A stretch of 64,000 bases of DNA, from NCBI GenBank assembly GCA_021199235.1, contig JAJQIL010000052.1, positions 26,564-90,563 on the forward strand. The letters run 5' to 3'. The DNA comes from Lachnospiraceae bacterium. Lineage in GTDB: Bacteria; Bacillota; Clostridia; Lachnospirales; Lachnospiraceae. This document shows, piece by piece, positions 10,710-21,014 of this stretch. Under the pieces are notes generated by a model. That model saw only the letters and a program-made list of their open reading frames with translations, was not told the origin of the DNA and made no database searches. Numbering within the stretch: position 1 is the first letter of the stretch; every line of letters begins with the position of its first letter. The translations under genes and the position numbers were made by a program.

Positions 10710-11831
10710 ATGGAAGACAGCATTACACCCGGACGGATCAAACAGAACAATCAAAATCTGATTTATCATTATTTGTATGCCAATGAGGCTGTCTCTCAGC
10801 AGGATATCTGCTTTTCTCTTCACCTGAGCCGCCCGACAGTTACCAGCAATCTGGCTGAACTGGAAAGCAAAGGGCTGATCTGTAAAAGCGGGCGCATCAA
10901 TACCGAATATGTTGGACGGAAAGCTGTCGCATACAGGATTGTCCCGGACTACCGTGTCAGTGTGGGGGTAGAGATTCTTGAAAAAGAAATAAAAATAATT
11001 GCAGTAGATCTGTATGGAAAGAAAATAGATCGAATGATATATGAAATACTTTATTCAGGCAGTGAAGCCTATTGTAAGGAAGTGAGCGATCAGATTCAGC
11101 ATTTTCTTCAGTCCCTTCAGCTGAGGCAGGAACAGATTCTGGGTGTTGGCTTTGCGCTGCAGGGTCTCATTTCTCCCGATGGGGAGCGTGTCATATACGG
11201 GAAAATACTGAACTGCACCGGTTTGTCAGTTGAAGCGTTTCGCAAGTATCTTCCTTATCCGTGTACTTTTATCCACGACGCGGACAGTGCGGCCGTGGCA
11301 GAGTTGTGGGCTTCGCCGGGGCTGAAAGATGGAGTATATCTGTCTGTCAGCAGGCATCTTGGCGCGGCCATCATCCGCAATGGGAAAATACTGACCGGCA
11401 AACACGGCCACAATGCCACGGTTGAACATATTCAGATGAAAGCGGATGGTGCCGTCTGTTATTGCGGGAAAAGAGGCTGTATGGAAACGCTGTGCTCGCT
11501 TGACGCACTTTTACGTGGGGATGAAACGCCGGATACTTTTTTTGTAAATCTGCGCGCGGGGACAGACGACCATCAGCAGCGCTGGAACAAATTTCTGAGC
11601 GATCTGGCTTCAGCAATCAACATGATTCATCTGGTATATGATACGGATTTTGTGATCGGCGGCTATCTGGCTCCTTACCTTCGGGAGGACGACATTACGT
11701 TCCTGTATCAGAAGATCCGGCAGATGACTCCGTTCACTGAGGAGGATGACTTTCTGTCTGTAAGCAAAATGCCGGAACATAATATTACCATAGGAGCGGC
11801 ATTGCCGTACATTCAGAAATTTCTGGCATGA
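10710..11831 (+). CDS. ROK-family (NagC/XylR-like) transcriptional regulator
   Basis: N-terminal HTH (SQQDICFSLHLSRPTVTSNLAELESKGLI), ROK zinc motif CYCGKRGCMET, IGAALPY. Confidence 0.88.
   Translation: MEDSITPGRIKQNNQNLIYHYLYANEAVSQQDICFSLHLSRPTVTSNLAELESKGLICKSGRINTEYVGRKAVAYRIVPDYRVSVGVEILEKEIKIIAVDLYGKKIDRMIYEILYSGSEAYCKEVSDQIQHFLQSLQLRQEQILGVGFALQGLISPDGERVIYGKILNCTGLSVEAFRKYLPYPCTFIHDADSAAVAELWASPGLKDGVYLSVSRHLGAAIIRNGKILTGKHGHNATVEHIQMKADGAVCYCGKRGCMETLCSLDALLRGDETPDTFFVNLRAGTDDHQQRWNKFLSDLASAINMIHLVYDTDFVIGGYLAPYLREDDITFLYQKIRQMTPFTEEDDFLSVSKMPEHNITIGAALPYIQKFLA
11257..11831 (+). repeat. Copy 1 of a 575-bp direct repeat (3' half of the ROK gene)
   Basis: Matches 13685-14259 at a constant offset of 2428 with no indels; five differences noticed. 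Confidence 0.93.
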
Positions 11832-11871
11832 AACGAGAACTCCCGGAACGTGAAGTTTGAATAAATTCGGT

Positions 11872-13086
11872 TCAGTTCCATTCCTTTGCCAACAGGAAGT
11901 CGCGGATATTGCGGTGCCGGATTCCATCCCGGCTCATATCCAGTTCATCCATCGTGACAACATATTTTGGAAAATTATCACGGATGTTCGCGTATGCTCC
12001 GAATTCACGCTGGACGGTCTCCTCTGAGGCCAGCAGATAGGAAACCTGGATATACAGCTTTTCCCCCTGATCTTCACAAACGAAATCAATCTCTTTGCCG
12101 GAGACCTTGCCAACGGTAACGGAATAACCGCGGCGCATCAGCTCCATATACACGATATTTTCAAGGATAAGGTTGATGTCTTTCATGTTGCCGCCAAACA
12201 CTGCTTCGCGGACACCGTGATCAGCGATATAGTATTTTTCGTTGACCGTCAGTATCTTCTTTCCCTGAAGATCCTGACGCTTCACCGGGTAGAACAGGAA
12301 CGCATCGGAACAGGCTTTTATATAGTTGAGTACAGTTTCCGGAGAGATGGAACGGCCTTCACTTTTCATGTATCTGGAGATAGCTGTGGAAGAAAAAGTG
12401 GTACCGATATTGGCGGTGATATAGGCAATGATCCTCTCCAGCATATCTACATCACGGATGTTGTTGCGTCTGATAATGTCTTTCAGCTCCACAGAATTAA
12501 ATAAATCACGCAAATATTGACGGCTGGCGGATTCATCATAGCGAAGGTTGCCAAGATACGGCATGCCTCCCAGTGTCAGATATCCGGAAAAACACTGTCT
12601 GTCATCTGCTTCCGGAAATATGGTGCGGTACAGTTCCGTGAATTCTCTGAATGAGAACGGGTAAATGACAAATTCTACGTACCGTCCGGCAAGATAGGTG
12701 GCAAGCTCGCCGGAAAGCAGTCTGGCATTGGAACCGGTAATATAGATATCACAATCCAGCTCTACACGGAAAGAGTTGATACATTTTTCCCAGTCAGAAA
12801 CCTCCTGTATCTCATCAAAAAACAAATAGACCTTGCCGCTGATCTCAGCCGCTCTTCGTAAAATCTCTTCATGCAAAGATGCGGCAGTACAAAGATGCGC
12901 ATTGCTCATGTTTTCAAAATTCAGAGAAATAAACTGTCCCGGGTCAATCCCTTCGTCAGTAAGCTCTTCCTGAATCAGAGTCAGCATGACAGACTTGCCG
13001 CTGCGGCGGATGCCTGTCAGGACCTTGATCAGGTCATTTCCGATAAATGGACGGATACGGCTCATATAAGTTTCACGTTTAATCAT
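11872..13086 (-). CDS. AAA ATPase, DUF4143 family
   Basis: LTGIRRSGKSVML Walker A, YLFFDEIQEVSDWE Walker B, YITGSNARLLSGELATYLAGRYVEFVIYPFSFREF. Confidence 0.85.
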   Translation of the reverse strand: MIKRETYMSRIRPFIGNDLIKVLTGIRRSGKSVMLTLIQEELTDEGIDPGQFISLNFENMSNAHLCTAASLHEEILRRAAEISGKVYLFFDEIQEVSDWEKCINSFRVELDCDIYITGSNARLLSGELATYLAGRYVEFVIYPFSFREFTELYRTIFPEADDRQCFSGYLTLGGMPYLGNLRYDESASRQYLRDLFNSVELKDIIRRNNIRDVDMLERIIAYITANIGTTFSSTAISRYMKSEGRSISPETVLNYIKACSDAFLFYPVKRQDLQGKKILTVNEKYYIADHGVREAVFGGNMKDINLILENIVYMELMRRGYSVTVGKVSGKEIDFVCEDQGEKLYIQVSYLLASEETVQREFGAYANIRDNFPKYVVTMDELDMSRDGIRHRNIRDFLLAKEWN

Positions 13087-13479
13087 ACAGATCAGCCCCC
13101 TTACTAAACCTGAGCCTATGATATCACAGGTGTACCTGATATTCAAGGATGAAAAATGATTTTTGTAAGATATAACTGATAAAGTACAAAAATCGACAAA
13201 ATCAGGCAGATAGAATGAATTCGCGACATATCAGACGCCGCTTTGGAACGGGTTTCTGTAAAAAAAAGAAACCTTACTGAAAAAAACGCTACTGCAAAAA
13301 AATCTGATTTGTAGCAGAATATAGGCAATCAGACTGGAAAAAACGCAAAGTTAACCCGTATTTCTGCATCACCTCAGCGAACGGACTCCGCCCTAAATCA
13401 GAGGAATTCAGATCAGATTCACGGATGACAGCATCTGAAAAAACAGCACAACAAAAGGCAAAATTTTACAAAACGGACA

Positions 13480-14259
13480 GTGGGAAAGAACCGCCCGGAT
13501 CTTCCGACGTCCTGGACGAATTACATCGGGGTGGAAGATATGTGTGCGGTGGTGAATCACACGGCGGGAGGTTATGTCTTCTATAAGACCCCGCAGTACC
13601 ACAGGATCACCCGGGGAAATACGCCAGTCTTGTGCTATTGGATGAGGAGCTTTCCCTTCGCGAAGTGTATATTCATGGGCATCAATCCGTGTACTTTTAT
13701 CCATGATGCGGACAGTGCGGCCGTGGCAGAGTTGTGGGCTTCGCCGGGGCTGAAAGATGGAGTATATCTGTCTGTCAGCAGGCATCTTGGCGCGGCCATC
13801 ATCCGCAATGGGAAAATACTGACCGGCAAACACGGCCACAATGCCACGGTTGAACATATTCAGATGAAAGCGGATGGTGCCGTCTGTTATTGCGGGAAAA
13901 GAGGCTGTATGGAAACGCTGTGCTCGCTTGACGCACTTTTACGTGGGGATGAAACGCCGGATACTTTTTTTGTAAATCTGCGCGCGGGGACAGACGACCA
14001 TCAGCAGCGCTGGAACAAATTTCTGAGCGATCTGGCTTCAGCAATCAACATGATTCATCTGGTATATGATACGGATTTTGTGATCGGCGGCTATCTGGCT
14101 CCTTACCTTCGGGAGGACGACATTACGTTCCTGTATCAGAAGATCCGGCAGATGACTCCGTTCACTGAGGAGGATGACTTTCTGTCTGTAAGCAAAATGC
14201 CGGAACATAATATTACCATAGGAGCGGCATTGCCGTACATTCAGGGATTCCTGGCATGA
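13480..14259 (+). pseudogene. Chimeric remnant: GH94 phosphorylase N-terminal fragment joined to the duplicated ROK C-terminal half
   Basis: RPDLPTSWTNYIGVEDMCAVVNHTAGGYVFYKTPQYHRITR resembles a GH94 N-terminus; from 13685 the sequence is the ROK copy without its HTH. Confidence 0.7.
13685..14259 (+). repeat. Copy 2 of the 575-bp direct repeat (ROK 3' half)
   Basis: See 11257-11831. Confidence 0.93.
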
Positions 14260-14441
14260 CAGTATATGAAAAAGCATCACAACGAATGTGAATGCCGGTG
14301 AGGCACTTTGAAGTGAATATTAAAAATGACACTTTAAGGGAAAAAATAGCACCGAATCAAAATCGGCATTTTGTTATCATGAGAAAAGAGTGAGAATCAT
14401 GCGCGTCTGTGTGCATCGATTATCAAAAAGGAAGAGGGAAG

Positions 14442-15302
14442 ATGAACGGATACAGGATGGTCATCGCAGATGATGAAAAAATGATCCGGGACGGTCTGGC
14501 CGGTATGAAACGGGACAGGCAGCAGATTGAAGTTGTCGGTGTAGCCAGAAACGGACTGGAAGCACAGGAATATATCGATGGAATGGAATTTGACATTCTG
14601 CTGACGGATATCAAAATGCCCGGAATGGGCGGAGTGGAGCTGGCAAAAAATCTGCAAAATACGAATGCTTCCGCGAAGACGATCCTGCTGAGCGGCTACG
14701 GGGAGTTTTCTCTTGCGCAGCAGGCGATCGGCTGCGGTGTGTTTGACTATATTTTAAAACCCTCCACGCCGGCTCAGATTTTTGACAGCGTAAAAAGAGC
14801 CTGCGAAGCGATCGATCAGGAACGGCAGTCGAAGCGGTATGTACGGAATCTGGAGCAGAAGGTGGATGGATACCGGGAAGTACTGGGCGTCAGAGAAGTG
14901 GTGGAGGATACGGATAAATCAGCGAATATCCATGACATGCTTTCCTATATTTATGCTCATTACGCAGAGAACCTTACACTTTCTCAGCTGGCGGAGCAAT
15001 TCTATTTCAGTCCGGTCTATATGAGCTCTTATATCAAACGGCATACCGGGCATACATTTCTGGAGATCCTGACTTCTGTGCGGATGTTTCACACGGCGCG
15101 GCTGCTGAGGGATACATCGCTGAGAAACCGGGAGATTGGAATGCGAGTCGGTATCCAGGACGAGCGTTATCTGGGTCAGGTGTTTAAGAAAACGTTTGGA
15201 GTGACACCCTATGAATATCGAAAGCAGACGTCGGACCCGGCCGGGAGACCGGACGGCATGGAGACACTGGAGAGCTATATGCGAAAGAATATAAAAGTAT
15301 AA
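14442..15302 (+). CDS. Response regulator with AraC-type HTH output, YesN-like
   Basis: Receiver (VIADDEKMIRDGL, LLTDIKMPGMGG) plus AraC HTH (VGIQDERYLGQVFKKTFGVTPYEYRKQ); SD upstream. Confidence 0.9.
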   Translation: MNGYRMVIADDEKMIRDGLAGMKRDRQQIEVVGVARNGLEAQEYIDGMEFDILLTDIKMPGMGGVELAKNLQNTNASAKTILLSGYGEFSLAQQAIGCGVFDYILKPSTPAQIFDSVKRACEAIDQERQSKRYVRNLEQKVDGYREVLGVREVVEDTDKSANIHDMLSYIYAHYAENLTLSQLAEQFYFSPVYMSSYIKRHTGHTFLEILTSVRMFHTARLLRDTSLRNREIGMRVGIQDERYLGQVFKKTFGVTPYEYRKQTSDPAGRPDGMETLESYMRKNIKV

Positions 15303-15353
15303 AGAAAGAGTGCGGAGGGAGAGGCCGAAAAAGAGAACCGGGGGTTTTCCTGT

Positions 15354-17249
15354 ATGTTGAAAAAAATGATTCAGGGTCTTACAGCCATGCCGAAACAAGT
15401 GTCCGGATGGTTTCGGAAAAAGGGACAGGGCTTCAGTTTCAGTAAAAAGCTGATTCTGATCTATCTGGCTGTCATTCTGGTCTCCGTCATAGGCAGTTCC
15501 CTGCTCTTCTATGTGTTTTCCGCGAAAGCCATGCGGGAAAAAACCTGTGACTATCTGAAAAACCTGGCTTCCGTGACGATGTCCAAGGTGGAATTATCCG
15601 TTGAGAATGTAGAAAATACCGCATTTTACATTTCAGGAAATGAACAGATGCAGAGCCTGCTTTATCGGAATTACGATGAGGACGACCGTATTTCCAGATA
15701 TCAACAGTACAATGATGTCTGTGACCTGCTCTCTTATTATGTCTTTCTTTCTCAGGAAATCGCTTCCATATACATTAACGCGACAGACGGACAGAGTTAC
15801 AGCTACACAAAATTTAACCGGGCTCCGCCGGATGAAGAACTGTGGAATGAGGAACGGGAATGGATTTGTACGGATGGACACATTTATCTGCGCAGGAAAA
15901 TGTATCGTTTTGAGGATCAGACTCTTCTGGGGACGATGCTGATCGATGTGCAGCCGACGGTATTCTATGATATTGTCAAAGACATTTCCTATGATGCGGG
16001 CAGCATCGTGTATATCACAGATCAGGAAGGCAGCATCGTATCCGGTCAGAACACCGAGATGACGGGACAGGCGTTTTCCGATGTGCTTCCGGTGAGAGAT
16101 GACGGTGAGACGTTTGAAACAGTTGTCATGGACGGGAGCAGGTATGTCTTCTACACCGGCTGTGAGATCGCAAATGGCTGGCGACTGGTACTGGCGGTTC
16201 CGGAATCGTACTTTCTGTCGGATATTCAGAAGCTGCAGATTCATATGGCCATTCTGCTGACAGTGACCTGCCTGCTGGCTGTCGGGCTGGTTGTGGCTGC
16301 GGGAAAAGGGATTACACGGCCGATCACCAGTCTCTCCGACGCCATGAAACGCTTTGGACAGGGAGATTTCGAAGTGAGCTGCGAAGCAGAGGGAGAGGAT
16401 GAGATTGCCGTTCTGGCGAACAGTTTTAACCAGATGGTGAATGATATCCGCACCCTGATCGATGAGGCATATGAGCAGGAAATGATGCAGCAGGAGATTG
16501 AAATGAAATCTCTCCAGATGCAGATCAATCCGCATTTTCTGTACAATACGCTGGATACGATCAACTGGATCGCGCGGCTGAACGGAGTGGATCAGATCGG
16601 AGATCTTACATACTCTCTGGGTAATCTGATGCGCTACTCCCTTTCCAAAAAGGATTTTGTGACAATCGATGAGGAGCTGAAGAACCTCAGGGATTATGTG
16701 GAAATACAGAATGTGCGCTATGGGGATCGTATGACGGTCTCTTATGAGGCGGATCCGGAACTGCTGGATACTTATGTGCCCAAGCTTCTGCTGCAGCCGA
16801 TCCTGGAGAACGCGATCATCCATGGGGTGGAGGACAAAATCGAGCCCGCGCTGATACAGATCCGTATTTATCATGAAGAGGATGACCTGTATATGGTAGT
16901 CGAGGATGATGGCGTCGGAATGTCACAGGAGGCGATCGAAGGGCTTCTGGACCTGCATCCGGCTAATTCCATGAATCAAACGGTTTGGCACGGTTCTGCG
17001 GAGCCGGTGAAGTCCGGAGAGACACAGGCTCAGATACAGAACCGTTCTGTTCTGAAAGATCAGAAGGGAACTTCCCATACACACACATCGATCGGCGTCA
17101 ACAATGTCAACCGTCGGATCCAGAAGGTCTTTGGGCCGTCCTGCGGCCTGCAGATCCAGAGCCAGCTCGGATCCGGGACGAAGGTAACGCTGCGGATGCG
17201 GATCATGCGGCAGCCGCCGGATATGCGGCTGGAATACTACAGCGGATGA
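15354..17249 (+). CDS. Sensor histidine kinase, YesM-like, with HAMP domain
   Basis: LQMQINPHFLYNTLDTINWIARL, HAMP segment GKGITRPITSLSDAMKRFGQGDFEV, LLQPILENAIIHG, VEDDGVGM. Confidence 0.92.
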   Translation: MLKKMIQGLTAMPKQVSGWFRKKGQGFSFSKKLILIYLAVILVSVIGSSLLFYVFSAKAMREKTCDYLKNLASVTMSKVELSVENVENTAFYISGNEQMQSLLYRNYDEDDRISRYQQYNDVCDLLSYYVFLSQEIASIYINATDGQSYSYTKFNRAPPDEELWNEEREWICTDGHIYLRRKMYRFEDQTLLGTMLIDVQPTVFYDIVKDISYDAGSIVYITDQEGSIVSGQNTEMTGQAFSDVLPVRDDGETFETVVMDGSRYVFYTGCEIANGWRLVLAVPESYFLSDIQKLQIHMAILLTVTCLLAVGLVVAAGKGITRPITSLSDAMKRFGQGDFEVSCEAEGEDEIAVLANSFNQMVNDIRTLIDEAYEQEMMQQEIEMKSLQMQINPHFLYNTLDTINWIARLNGVDQIGDLTYSLGNLMRYSLSKKDFVTIDEELKNLRDYVEIQNVRYGDRMTVSYEADPELLDTYVPKLLLQPILENAIIHGVEDKIEPALIQIRIYHEEDDLYMVVEDDGVGMSQEAIEGLLDLHPANSMNQTVWHGSAEPVKSGETQAQIQNRSVLKDQKGTSHTHTSIGVNNVNRRIQKVFGPSCGLQIQSQLGSGTKVTLRMRIMRQPPDMRLEYYSG

Positions 17250-17413
17250 TGCTGACAGATGATCCCTGTGCTTCACACTGCCATGGAGCATCTTAAAAAT
17301 TTCAACATTCCTCTTAAGAGTCTTTGTACACGGAGCTTTGGATTTTTTCTATAATCAGACCATACAAAACAACCGAACGGGCGGCGAAGCCCGGGCAAAA
17401 GAAGGAGGTTCTT

Positions 17414-18700
17414 ATGAAAAGAAAGGCATTAGCAATTGCACTGACGGCAGCCATGGCAATGGGACTTGTGTCATCGGTTCCGGTGATGGCGGAAGAGGAG
17501 CAGGTGACGATCAAAGTATTTTCCAATCTTCCGGATCGGACGAGCGGTCAGGGACTGATTGAGCAGACTCTGTTTGACATGTATATGGAAGAGAATCCGA
17601 ATGTCACGATCGAGGTCGAGGCGCTGGATGATGAGAGCTACAAGACCAAGTTCAAGGCATATGCTTCGGGAAGCAGCATGCCGGATCTGGTAAATGTGTG
17701 GGGCCAGCCGGCGTTTATCAGTGAGGTGATAGACGCCGGACTGCTGGCAGAGCTGAACGAGGAGGATTACGCGGATTACAATTTCCTGGATGGTTCGCTG
17801 AACGGATTTTCACAGGACGGGAAGCTGTATGGCCTCGCAAGAAATACGGATGTCATGGGCTTCTACTATAATAAGGCGATCTTCGAGGAATGCGGAGTGG
17901 AAGTACCGACGACCTGGGATGAGCTGATCGGCGCGGTGCAGACGATTACGGATGCGGGATACATCGCCATCTCTATGGACGGCTCCGACAAGTATCCGAT
18001 CGCGATCCTGATTGAAGATATTTATCAGAAGATCGCGGGGGGCGCGGATACCTATAGCAATGCGGTGGCAGCGGTGGAATCCGGCAGCTATGATGAGAAC
18101 TGGACACAGGCGGCGCAGATGGTTGTGGATCTGGTTGAAGCGGGCGGCTTCCAGACCGGATTTGAGACCACGGATTACGGCACAGCCCTGAACCTGTTTA
18201 CAAATGGCCAGGCAGCCATGTATTACATGGGCAGCTGGGAAATGTCCATGGCGACCAATGAAGACATTGATGAAGAGACAAGAAATAACATCAGCGTATT
18301 TACCATGCCGCTGGTAGACGGCGGGACCGGTACGGCGACAGAGATCTGTGCCTGGAACGGCGGCGGATATTCCGTGACGGCAAACTCGGAAGTGAAGGAT
18401 GAAGCGATCGCCCTTCTGAACTACATGTTTGAGCCGGATCACTGGTCAAAGCTGGCGTGGGAGAACGGTGTATGTATGTCCGCACAGAACTTCAGCGACT
18501 ATCTGACCGGAGAAGAGACCTCCCTGCAGCTTGAATGGATCGACATCGTAAGCGGATCGACCAGCGTTTCCGGTACTCCGATCAACGATCTGGGCACAAG
18601 TGAGTTCAAGACAGTGTGCGAGGATTCCTGTGTAGAGCTGGCGATCGGCAGCCTTTCGGTAGAAGAATTCTACAGCGCGCTCGCGGCTCTTGCACAGTAA
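17414..18700 (+). CDS. Extracellular sugar-binding protein of an ABC transporter
   Basis: Signal peptide MKRKALAIALTAAMAMGLVSSVPVMA, SBP-family features (YYNKAIFEECGVEVPTTWDEL), SD aggagg. Confidence 0.92.
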   Translation: MKRKALAIALTAAMAMGLVSSVPVMAEEEQVTIKVFSNLPDRTSGQGLIEQTLFDMYMEENPNVTIEVEALDDESYKTKFKAYASGSSMPDLVNVWGQPAFISEVIDAGLLAELNEEDYADYNFLDGSLNGFSQDGKLYGLARNTDVMGFYYNKAIFEECGVEVPTTWDELIGAVQTITDAGYIAISMDGSDKYPIAILIEDIYQKIAGGADTYSNAVAAVESGSYDENWTQAAQMVVDLVEAGGFQTGFETTDYGTALNLFTNGQAAMYYMGSWEMSMATNEDIDEETRNNISVFTMPLVDGGTGTATEICAWNGGGYSVTANSEVKDEAIALLNYMFEPDHWSKLAWENGVCMSAQNFSDYLTGEETSLQLEWIDIVSGSTSVSGTPINDLGTSEFKTVCEDSCVELAIGSLSVEEFYSALAALAQ

Positions 18701-18826
18701 GCCGCTTCTCAGAAAAGATACGGAAAGAACCGGCTGCAGAATCCAGGAAAAATGCGCGATCGGCAGGTCACCATGCGATCGGGCAGGAGAAATCGGATAG
18801 GGGGAGTTACCTGTGTGAATAAAAAA

Positions 18827-18859
18827 CAGGGGGGAGAGGCGCTCCCTCCTGATTTTTTT
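18827..18859 (+). terminator. Intrinsic terminator/attenuator between binding-protein and permease genes
   Basis: caggggggag-aggcg-ctccctcctg followed by attttttt. Confidence 0.75.
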
Positions 18860-19004
18860 CCCAAACGTCTGCAGCGTTACGGAACCATATGCCGCCGACT
18901 GCCAGAAATCGAATGCCGGTATGCATGCGGACACCGTGGCGGCAGTAACATCACGGAGCTTGGGTCGTAACATCGTTTTTATATTCCAATGGAAGGAGGA
19001 GAAC

Positions 19005-19877
19005 ATGAAGAAACTATACAGCAACAAGCGCGTTATTTTTTCACTTGTAGCGCCGGGCTTATTTATGTTTACCGTAGCCATACTTGCGCCGATTCTTCTG
19101 AGTATATATTACAGCTTTACAAATTATTCCGGTATCGGGGATTACTGGTTTATCGGTATCGAGAATTATACGGCGCTGTTTCACGATTCGGTATTCTGGA
19201 GAGCCTTAAAGAATTCCCTGTTCCTGGCGATCGGATTTATCTGTATTCAGCATCCGCTTGCGGTCTTTGTGGCGGTAAAGCTGGATAAGCTGCAGGGAAA
19301 AGCAGAAGGTATTTTCCGCTGCATTTACTTTATCCCAAATGTCATTTCAGTAGCGGTCATTGCTTATCTGTGGAAGTTTATCTACAATCCGAACTTCGGT
19401 CTTCTGCAGAAGATCCTGGAATTCTTCGGTTATAAGGGCACCATCAACCCGCTCGGCTCCGGGACGGCGATCTGGGCGGTGCTTGTCGTTCTGATCTGGC
19501 ATGGCTTCGGCTGGGGAATGCTGATCTATTATACCGGTGTAAAGAACATTGACCCGATCCTCTATGAAGCTGCGGCGATCGACGGCGCATCCGGGACATC
19601 GACCTTTTTCCGGGTTACGCTGCCGCTGATGAAGCCGGTCATCCAGGTGAATGTTACCATGGCGATCATCTCCGCGCTGAAACAGATGGAGACGGTATAT
19701 CTGCTTACGGACGGCGGACCCGGCAATGAGACGCAGTTTATGGCGAGCTATCTGTACAAACAGGCGTTCAGCTCCTACAAATACGGCTACGGAAATGCGA
19801 TCAGCGTTATTTTTATCCTGATCTGTCTGCTGGCGAACCTGATCCTGCAAAAAGTATTTCAGGAAAAAGAAGCATAG
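19005..19877 (+). CDS. Carbohydrate ABC transporter permease (MalF/UgpA type)
   Basis: SD aggagg before ATG 19005; YEAAAIDGASGTSTFFRVTLPLMKP. Confidence 0.92.
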   Translation: MKKLYSNKRVIFSLVAPGLFMFTVAILAPILLSIYYSFTNYSGIGDYWFIGIENYTALFHDSVFWRALKNSLFLAIGFICIQHPLAVFVAVKLDKLQGKAEGIFRCIYFIPNVISVAVIAYLWKFIYNPNFGLLQKILEFFGYKGTINPLGSGTAIWAVLVVLIWHGFGWGMLIYYTGVKNIDPILYEAAAIDGASGTSTFFRVTLPLMKPVIQVNVTMAIISALKQMETVYLLTDGGPGNETQFMASYLYKQAFSSYKYGYGNAISVIFILICLLANLILQKVFQEKEA

Positions 19878-19889
19878 GAGGTGTATAAA

Positions 19890-20735
19890 GTGAACAGTGT
19901 TTTATCGAAACAATCCCGGACCAAAAGAAGGATCTGGATCCTTGTATTCTCGGTGATCGCGTTTGTCCAGCTGTTTCCTCTGATCTGGCTGGTTGACTTT
20001 TCTCTCTGCAAAAGCAATGAGCTCTTTACGAGCGGGATCCTGGTCTGGCCGGAGGAGATTCAGTGGAAGAATTACATTCTTGCATTCCGCGACGGCCATT
20101 TCCTGCATTACCTCGGGAACAGCCTGCTGATCAATACCCTGGCGGTCGTTCTGGTCGTTCTTATCTCGATCATGGCTTCGTTTGCCTGTACACGTATGCA
20201 CTGGAAGCTGAAGAATGTGGTAGCAGTGATCATGGTGATGGGAATGATGATACCGATTCATGCGACGTTGCTGCCTAACTACGTGATCTATGACCGGCTG
20301 AAGCTCACCGATACGATCTGGGCTCTTTTGATTCCCTATGTCGCGTTTTCCCTGCCGCAGGGCTATTTCCTGACGTCGGGCTTTATGGCTTCCGTGCCGA
20401 AGGAACTGGAGGAGGCGGCTCTGATTGACGGCTGCGGCGTATACCGTGTCGTATTTACGATCATCATGCCGCTGCTGCGGCCTTCCATCTCCACCGTGGT
20501 GATCATGACCTACCTGAACAACTGGAATGAATTCATGATGGCGACGACCTATTTAAGCAGCGACAAGTGGAAAACACTTCCGTTCTGTATTCTGGAATTT
20601 ACCGGACAGTACTCGTCCAATTATGCGGTGCAGTTCGCGGTCATGGCACTCTCGGCGGCTCCCGCGCTGATCGTGTATATATTCCTGAACAAATACATCA
20701 CGAAGGGCGTGGCGCTGGGCGCGGTAAAGGGCTGA
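19890..20735 (+). CDS. Carbohydrate ABC transporter permease (MalG/UgpE type)
   Basis: GTG start 7 nt after aggagg; EEAALIDGCGVYRVVFTIIMPLLRP, WNEFMMA. Confidence 0.9.
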   Translation: MNSVLSKQSRTKRRIWILVFSVIAFVQLFPLIWLVDFSLCKSNELFTSGILVWPEEIQWKNYILAFRDGHFLHYLGNSLLINTLAVVLVVLISIMASFACTRMHWKLKNVVAVIMVMGMMIPIHATLLPNYVIYDRLKLTDTIWALLIPYVAFSLPQGYFLTSGFMASVPKELEEAALIDGCGVYRVVFTIIMPLLRPSISTVVIMTYLNNWNEFMMATTYLSSDKWKTLPFCILEFTGQYSSNYAVQFAVMALSAAPALIVYIFLNKYITKGVALGAVKG

Positions 20736-20798
20736 TTTTTCTCCCACGCGGTCTGGTGCCGGAGCGAAATAAGCTGCTGTAAAAAAGAAACCTTACTG

Positions 20799-20832
20799 AA
20801 AAAAAGGAACTGCAATCCGGGTTCCTTTTTTT
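20799..20832 (+). terminator. Intrinsic terminator (bidirectional-looking)
   Basis: aaaaaaaggaac-tgcaatccgg-gttccttttttt, perfect 12-bp stem ending in T7. Confidence 0.85.
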
Positions 20833-20840
20833 GTATGATA

Positions 20841-20976
20841 GTAACTATTCAGGACAGTACTTCGCACTTGCTGCGAAGTACGTAAGAAGAAGTAGATTGT
20901 ATGGGGAAAAGCCCCATCGCGCAGCGATTTTAAATGGGCTTTTCCCTCGTAACTGTGAAGGTACTGAACAGTTACG
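20841..20976 (+). repeat. Composite hairpin element, copy A
   Basis: Near-copy of 24193-24327: hairpin gtacttcgca/tgcgaagtac, hairpin gggaaaagcc(c)cat/atgggcttttccc with loop cgcgcagcgatttta, ending in the 27-nt palindrome. Confidence 0.85.
20949..20975 (+). repeat. 27-nt palindrome, copy 1
   Basis: GTAACTGT-GAAGGTACTGA-ACAGTTAC. Confidence 0.9.
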
Positions 20977-21014
20977 TATGATAATGATGAAAACAGGAAA
21001 GCGAGGGAAAACGC

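Noticed and set aside
15633-16874. 413-aa minus-strand ORF opposite the YesM-like kinase
   Set aside because: Same reasoning; H/R/Q-rich translation typical of the reverse strand of a GC-biased gene.
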